Below, piece by piece: positions 6,703 through 11,145 of a DNA stretch of 11,145 nt. The first letter of the stretch is position 1; the number at the start of each line of letters is the position of its first letter. The stretch comes from Spirochaetaceae bacterium (GTDB lineage: Bacteria; Spirochaetota; Spirochaetia; Treponematales; Breznakiellaceae): the NCBI GenBank assembly GCA_031265015.1, contig JAISDG010000205.1, positions 1-11,145 of the forward strand, read 5' to 3'. Made by a program: the position numbers and the translations under genes. Below the pieces are notes generated by a model that had not been told where the DNA came from, did not search any database, and saw only the letters and a program-made list of their open reading frames with translations.

Positions 6703-7914
6703 TTACATTCCATCCTTTGAGCTGAAATAGTCCGCCAGGGCGGTCCGGTCCACCGTAAATCCGTCAAGCTTCATCAGCAGACGGACTACCAGGGCCTGTT
6801 CTATATCCGAAGGAACGGTCTGGCCGGTGGTAACAAAAGAAATACTTTTCCCTTCCTCCGCCAAAACGCTGATTATATTGCCGATTCTGCCGGTCTGGTC
6901 CAGTTTGGTGATGATCACCGCCCTGTATTTAAAGGGTTCGAACTGTTTCAGGGTTTCCCGGACATCGCTGGTCTTGACATCCGCGGAAATACACAGGTGG
7001 ACCTCCGTCCGGCCGGAGGGACAGGCGTCCAGCACGGCCTTCATCTTTCCCAGCTCTTCCAGGTTCCGGGGGCTCTTGCCGATGGTGTCGATCAGCACAA
7101 AGTCCACTCCTTCATGGTAATGGGACAGGGTCTGGCGCAGCATATCGTAGCTGTCCACGGAACTTACGGGGATTTCCATGATTTCCCCGTACTTTTCAAT
7201 CTGCTGTTTTCCTCCGATGCGGTAACTGTCCAGGGTGATAAACCGCACCTGCTTTTTCCAGATCCCCTCGGTCCTGTCTCCGTAAAATGCCGCAAGCTTA
7301 GCGATGGTGGTGGTTTTTCCCGTTCCGGTGGACCCCACCAGAACAATGATCCGGGGCCGCTTTTTTACCGGGCCGCCGGGCCGGGGCCCGCTTTCCCGGT
7401 AAATCGAGATCCGCTCCCCGATCCAGGGAACCACCCGTTTCTGTACTTCTTCATAGTTGTCCAGTTCTTCCAGGGGGAATTCCCGCCGGGCCCGGTCCAG
7501 GATGGTTTTGATAAAAGCGGGAGAAAAATCGTTCTGGACCAGATCTTCTTCCAGTTTTACCAGGGCGGGGTGTAGGGTTTGTTCGGCGTTCCGGGAAGGA
7601 GCTTCGATTTTTGTTTCAATTTTTTCGTTGAGGGTCCGGAGTTCCTTTAAAACCGCCTGCATGGTTGTCTCCGGAACGGTTTTGCCCGCGGCGGCCAGTA
7701 CCTGCCGTTTGGCGGTTTCCAGATCCGCGGCGGGAGCGGGCGCCGTATACCCGTAGGTACCGGTCATTTCCACTTCTTCATGGCTTCCTATGCCCAAAAA
7801 GCCCCCTTTCCGAACGGTTTTTTCAAGCAGGACCTTGACTCCGCTCCCGTACCGGGCCTTAATCTTTTCCATACATTCGGTGTAGGTCCGGGCCTGCTCG
7901 GTAAAATACGGCAT
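6703..7914 (-). CDS. flhF: FlhF, SRP-type flagellar GTPase
   Basis: FlhF is 403 residues, within the family's usual range. The basic N-terminal region (about 1 to 55) contains VRKGGFLGIGSHEEVEMTG, a typical FlhF B-domain feature. A linker and helical N-domain lie at about 65 to 180. The G domain at about 187 to 385 shows G1 GSTGTGKTTT at 194 to 203, TLDSYRIGGKQQIEKYGEIM at 227 to 246, the G3-type DTIGKSPRN at 276 to 284 (canonical DTAGR-like), and G4 TKLD at 337 to 340. It belongs with Ffh and FtsY and dimerises with GTP; FlhG, encoded next, stimulates hydrolysis. It marks the site for flagellar basal body assembly at the cell pole. ATG at 7914 has GGAG 10 bases upstream, overlapping the flhA stop codon. 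Confidence 0.95.
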   Translation of the reverse strand: MPYFTEQARTYTECMEKIKARYGSGVKVLLEKTVRKGGFLGIGSHEEVEMTGTYGYTAPAPAADLETAKRQVLAAAGKTVPETTMQAVLKELRTLNEKIETKIEAPSRNAEQTLHPALVKLEEDLVQNDFSPAFIKTILDRARREFPLEELDNYEEVQKRVVPWIGERISIYRESGPRPGGPVKKRPRIIVLVGSTGTGKTTTIAKLAAFYGDRTEGIWKKQVRFITLDSYRIGGKQQIEKYGEIMEIPVSSVDSYDMLRQTLSHYHEGVDFVLIDTIGKSPRNLEELGKMKAVLDACPSGRTEVHLCISADVKTSDVRETLKQFEPFKYRAVIITKLDQTGRIGNIISVLAEEGKSISFVTTGQTVPSDIEQALVVRLLMKLDGFTVDRTALADYFSSKDGM

Positions 7915-7924
7915 TGCTTATCTG

Positions 7925-7928
7925 CTCC
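7925..7928 (-). promoter_or_regulatory. Ribosome-binding site of flhF overlapping the flhA stop
   Basis: GGAG lies 10 bases before the flhF ATG, and its first G is also the final base of the flhA TAG stop. Coupled translation of the export gate gene and the GTPase gene is likely. Confidence 0.45.
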
Positions 7929-10030
7929 TACGCGGCGCTTTCAAGTTTTATTTCGCCCACCGCATTGACGGTGATTTCGTCGGCGATTTCCGGCACCGAC
8001 AGCGCCACCAGATCGGGCAGTTCCCGGGAAACGGAAAGCTTAACCAGAAAACGGGCGGCTTCGGAACAGAGGATAACCGGTATCCAGCCCTGCTCCCGGA
8101 CCGCCGAGATTGCCCGGGACAGGGCCTTGATCCACTCCCGCTGTACCGGAGGATCCAGGGCGGAAATAACCCCCGAAGAGGTTTCCACCCTGCTGTCGAC
8201 AATCTTCTGTTCCAGCCCCGGATCTATGGTAAGGACCCGCAGAATCTTTTCGTCATCCGCGTACTGGAGGCAGAGCTGCCGGGACAGGGCCTGCCGGGCT
8301 TTCTCGGTCAGGAACTGAATGTCCCTGGTAGCCGGACCGTAATCCGCCAGGGTTTCCAGAATAGCCGTCATATTCCTGATAGAAACCTGTTCCTTCAGCA
8401 GGTTCTGGATTACCTTCTGGATTTCGCCCAGGGACAGGTGCTTCTGGACTTCCTCAACCACCGCCGGATAATTGGCCTTAAGGGCGTCCAGGATCCCCTT
8501 GGTTTCCTGGCGGCCCAGAACCTCCGCCGCGTGACGCTTGATGATCTCCGTTAGGTGAGTGGCAATAACCGAAGGAGGATCCACCACCGTATATCCCGCC
8601 CTCTCCGCATCGTCCCGTTTATCGGCGCTGATCCAGAGGGCGGGAAGCCCGAAGGCGGGGTCCTGGGTCTTTTCCCCGGAGAGTTCATTCTTTACGTTTC
8701 CCGGGTTGATGCAGAGGAAGTACCCCATGCGGATCCTCCCCCGGCCCACATCAACCCCTTTTATCTTAAGGCAGTACTCGCTGGGTTCAAGCCGCATGTT
8801 GTCGATGATCCTGATCGGGGGAATCACCAGCCCCAGATCCAGGGCCGATTCCCGGCGGATCCGCTGGACCCGTTCCAGGAGTTCCGCCCCCTTGTCCCGG
8901 TCCACCAGGGGGATAAGACCGTACCCCAGCTCCAGGGACAGGGGATCCAGGGGCACCACCGGGGACATTTCCGCCGTCTCTTCCCTGGGCTTGGCCGCCT
9001 CCGCGGTTTTGGACATCACGGCCTCAAAGTCCCGCTTTTTCTTCCGGCTTAAGCGAAACGCGAGAAAACCCAGGAGCAGGGCCATGGGGATAAGCACGTA
9101 CCAGGGGAAACCGGGCAGTATGGAAAAGAGAAACAGCACCCCCGCGCCTATCCAGTAGATCCGGGCGTCCCGGGAAAATTCTTTGGTTACATCCTCGCCG
9201 AAGGTCCCCTCCGACGCGGACCGGGTAACAATAATGCCCGTTGCGGTGGAAACCAGCAGCGCGGGAAACTGGGAAAGGAGACCGTCGCCGATGGAAAAGG
9301 AAATATAGGTTCCCACCGCGGTGGAAATCGTTTCTCCGTGGAGCACCGTTCCGATGATGATCCCCCCCAGGATGTTTACCGCGGTAATAAGGATCCCCAC
9401 CTTGACGTTGCCGGAGATAAATTTACTGGAACCGTCCATGGCGCCGTAAAAATCAACCGTCCGCTGGAGGTCGTTCTTCCGGACTATGGATTCTTCCTCG
9501 GTAATGGCCCCGGAATTGTACTCCGCCTCTATGGCCATCTGTTTTCCCGGCAGGGCGTCCAGGGTAAACCGGGCGGCCACTTCGGCGATGCGGGTGGCTC
9601 CCTTGGTAATAACCACCGCCTGGACGGCGATGATCACGATAAAGATCACAAAGCCCACTACCAGGCCCTCGGTGCCGCCGGAACCTACCACAAAGGAAGA
9701 AAAGGCCCGGATCATCTTACCGTTAAAGGCCGCCCCCTGGGTAAGGATAAGCCGGGTGGAGGAAACGTTCAGGGACAGGCCGAAAACGGTGGATACCAGC
9801 AGGACCGTGGGAAAGGAAGAAAAATCCGTGGCCTTTTTGGTATAGAGGACGATGAGTAGTATCAACAGGGCCAGCACCAGGTTCATCGCCATCAGGGCGT
9901 CCAGCAGGACCGTGGGCATGGGAACTATCAGCATCACCACCACCGCGACCACCGCCACGGCGATGGCAATATCGCTGCGGTTTCCCAAAATACCCCTTGC
10001 CGGAACGTTTACCGTTCTTGCGTCAGCCAT
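7928..10030 (-). CDS. flhA: FlhA, flagellar type III export gate protein
   Basis: At 700 residues this matches the usual FlhA length. The N-terminal half holds about eight membrane helices (about 21-37, 41-63, 73-92, 122-142, 208-228, 240-265, 292-308 and 310-326). The FHIPEP-family cytoplasmic loop, VAARFTLDALPGKQMAIEAE at about 151 to 170, precedes SIVRKNDLQRTVDFYGAMDG at about 181 to 200. The soluble C-terminal domain (about 360 to 700) would dock export chaperones and substrates and help form the nonameric ring. With FlhB and the FliPQR proteins it forms the flagellar export gate in the inner membrane and is linked to proton-driven export. ATG at 10030 is preceded by AGGGATG at moderate spacing. 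The gene follows flhB by 20 bases. No truncation or frame break is seen. Confidence 0.97.
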   Translation of the reverse strand: MADARTVNVPARGILGNRSDIAIAVAVVAVVVMLIVPMPTVLLDALMAMNLVLALLILLIVLYTKKATDFSSFPTVLLVSTVFGLSLNVSSTRLILTQGAAFNGKMIRAFSSFVVGSGGTEGLVVGFVIFIVIIAVQAVVITKGATRIAEVAARFTLDALPGKQMAIEAEYNSGAITEEESIVRKNDLQRTVDFYGAMDGSSKFISGNVKVGILITAVNILGGIIIGTVLHGETISTAVGTYISFSIGDGLLSQFPALLVSTATGIIVTRSASEGTFGEDVTKEFSRDARIYWIGAGVLFLFSILPGFPWYVLIPMALLLGFLAFRLSRKKKRDFEAVMSKTAEAAKPREETAEMSPVVPLDPLSLELGYGLIPLVDRDKGAELLERVQRIRRESALDLGLVIPPIRIIDNMRLEPSEYCLKIKGVDVGRGRIRMGYFLCINPGNVKNELSGEKTQDPAFGLPALWISADKRDDAERAGYTVVDPPSVIATHLTEIIKRHAAEVLGRQETKGILDALKANYPAVVEEVQKHLSLGEIQKVIQNLLKEQVSIRNMTAILETLADYGPATRDIQFLTEKARQALSRQLCLQYADDEKILRVLTIDPGLEQKIVDSRVETSSGVISALDPPVQREWIKALSRAISAVREQGWIPVILCSEAARFLVKLSVSRELPDLVALSVPEIADEITVNAVGEIKLESAA

Positions 10031-10050
10031 ATTTTTTCATCCCTGCCTTT

Positions 10051-11145
10051 TTACGCCCTCATGCCCTCGGCCATGCGGCGCTGTTCATCCATCCGCCTGA
10101 TCCGGCCCAGAATTTCCGCAATGGCCCGGTAATAGGCTTCGGGCACATACTGCCCCACCTCCAGGTCCGCGTAGAGGGCCCGGGCCAGGGGTTTGTTTTC
10201 TACCACCGGCACGTCGTTGTCCCGGGCAATGCCCCGGATTTTAAAGGCCATTTCATCCGCCCCTTTGGCGGTCAGGACCGGCGCGGCCATGGCATACTCA
10301 TCGTACTCCAGGGCTACCGCAAAATGGGTCGGGTTGGTAATGACCACGTCGGCTTTGGCGACGTTCACCGCCATGTTGCGGGACATAAATTCCCTCATCC
10401 GCCGCTGGATCCTGGCGCGCACCTGGGGATCCCCTTCGTGCATTTTCCGCTCTTCCTTGACTTCCTGCCTGGTCATCCGCAGGGATTCCCTGAACTGCCA
10501 GCGCTGAAAGAGCATATCCGGTATGGAAAGAACAAGCATCAGCAGGGCGGAAATGATCAAAAGCCTGGCCGCCAGGCCCGAAACGGTGGTAAAGCCCAGC
10601 CAGATTCCCGCGGCCGGAAGATTCATCAGCTTCTCTTTATTGCTGTAGATAAGCATAAAGGCGGTAATGCCGATAATCGCCATCTTAACAATTGATTTGA
10701 CAAAGTTAAAAAGCCCCTCCATGGAAAACAGGGTCTTTTGAAAGTAGCGCCCGAACCGGGGCACGATCCGTGAAAAATCCGGGGTTATGGGCTTGGCGGT
10801 AAAAAGCAGGCCCACCTGGACCATGTTGGAAAACAGCGCCGCCGCAAAAGCCGCCGCAGCAATGGGCAGGGCAAGTTTCGCAAAGTACCGGAAAAATACC
10901 CCCGCGACAATACCGTCATGGGCAGGATCCAGTTCGTTTATCCGCTGGAAGAAAAAGCGGATCATTTCCACGCAGGTCCGGAGAATGTACCGGGCCAGGA
11001 AGAGGATCGTCACCGCGGGAAAGAGCAGGCCCAGGGCGGCGATAAGCTCCTGGCTTTTGGCCACCCTGCCATCTTCCCGGGCCTTACGGATCTTGTACTC
11101 GGTAGGCTCCTCGGTACGGCCCTCGTCCTCCGCGGCGAACCATTG
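10051..11145 (-). CDS. flhB: FlhB, flagellar export gate and substrate-switch protein, 5' partial
   Basis: The reading frame stays open to the right edge, so the start is outside; the GTG at 11064 is internal. The 27 codons before it include EDEGRTEEPTEYKIRKARED followed by GRVAKSQEL, the conserved FlhB N-terminal signature. 364 residues are visible. Four membrane helices lie in the first two-thirds. The autocleavage motif NPTH is at 10324-10335 within VVITNPTHFAVALEYD. Self-cleavage between N and P is the family's known route for switching export from rod/hook to filament substrates. The cytoplasmic C-terminal domain follows, with a short charged tail. It is the first flagellar gene in the window and is followed by flhA; fliR would be expected just beyond the right edge in treponemes. 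Confidence 0.96.
   Translation of the reverse strand, partial: QWFAAEDEGRTEEPTEYKIRKAREDGRVAKSQELIAALGLLFPAVTILFLARYILRTCVEMIRFFFQRINELDPAHDGIVAGVFFRYFAKLALPIAAAAFAAALFSNMVQVGLLFTAKPITPDFSRIVPRFGRYFQKTLFSMEGLFNFVKSIVKMAIIGITAFMLIYSNKEKLMNLPAAGIWLGFTTVSGLAARLLIISALLMLVLSIPDMLFQRWQFRESLRMTRQEVKEERKMHEGDPQVRARIQRRMREFMSRNMAVNVAKADVVITNPTHFAVALEYDEYAMAAPVLTAKGADEMAFKIRGIARDNDVPVVENKPLARALYADLEVGQYVPEAYYRAIAEILGRIRRMDEQRRMAEGMRA

Noticed and set aside
6997..7575. Open frame of 192 residues opposite flhF
   Set aside because: It is a shadow of the conserved FlhF GTPase domain.
1532..8034. Repeated 14-16 base string around TTCCCGGGAA in the SwrB-like gene and in flhA
   Set aside because: Only two short copies, both encoding a Ser-Arg-Glu-Leu stretch; chance in GC-rich coding DNA is sufficient.
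9997..10695. Open frame of 232 residues opposite flhB and the start of flhA
   Set aside because: It is antisense to two strongly conserved genes, histidine- and proline-rich as expected from a shadow frame.
11062..11064. GTG at 11064 as the flhB start
   Set aside because: The upstream in-frame codons encode the conserved RTEEPTEYKIRKARED region, so the gene extends past the window edge.

Overview
The window looks like a spirochete chromosome, most likely a Treponema or close relative with fairly high GC (roughly mid-50s percent by eye; not computed). The main evidence is gene order. A minus-strand flagellar operon runs flhB, flhA, flhF, flhG, an unnamed membrane protein, a FliA/WhiG-type sigma factor, a FapA (DUF342) protein and two small proteins of unknown role. 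From memory, this matches the arrangement in treponemes. The genus call is inference; no rRNA or tRNA gene is present to anchor it.

Layout. Positions 1 to 1307 (plus strand) hold the 3' part of a probable outer-membrane beta-barrel gene and a 1-base-overlapping gene for a small exported protein. Positions 1308 to 1383 are a convergent intergenic gap containing a bidirectional hairpin terminator. Positions 1384 to 11145 (minus strand) are nine tightly packed genes, read from right to left. The first, flhB, is cut by the right edge: its reading frame continues through position 11145, and its true start lies outside. The largest gap inside the operon is 56 bases, between the sigma gene and the preferred fapA start.

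How the genes fit together. FlhB and FlhA are core parts of the flagellar type III export gate. FlhF (SRP-type GTPase) and FlhG (MinD-type ATPase with an N-terminal DQAxxLR motif) set flagellar number and position. The sigma-28-type factor directs late flagellar transcription. FapA and the C-terminal SwrB-like protein are plausible assembly or export accessory factors. The protein encoded between flhG and the sigma gene, and the 108-residue protein after fapA, are not functionally recognised but sit inside the operon.

No CRISPR array, mobile element, tRNA, rRNA, prophage or defence system was seen. No promoter could be assigned: the operon promoter is probably upstream of the window, and the plus-strand pair also starts outside. 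Apart from the 76-base gap at the operon end, essentially all sequence is coding. I found no evidence for a wholly new system. The best leads are the uncharacterised operon members and some RNA structure at gene junctions.
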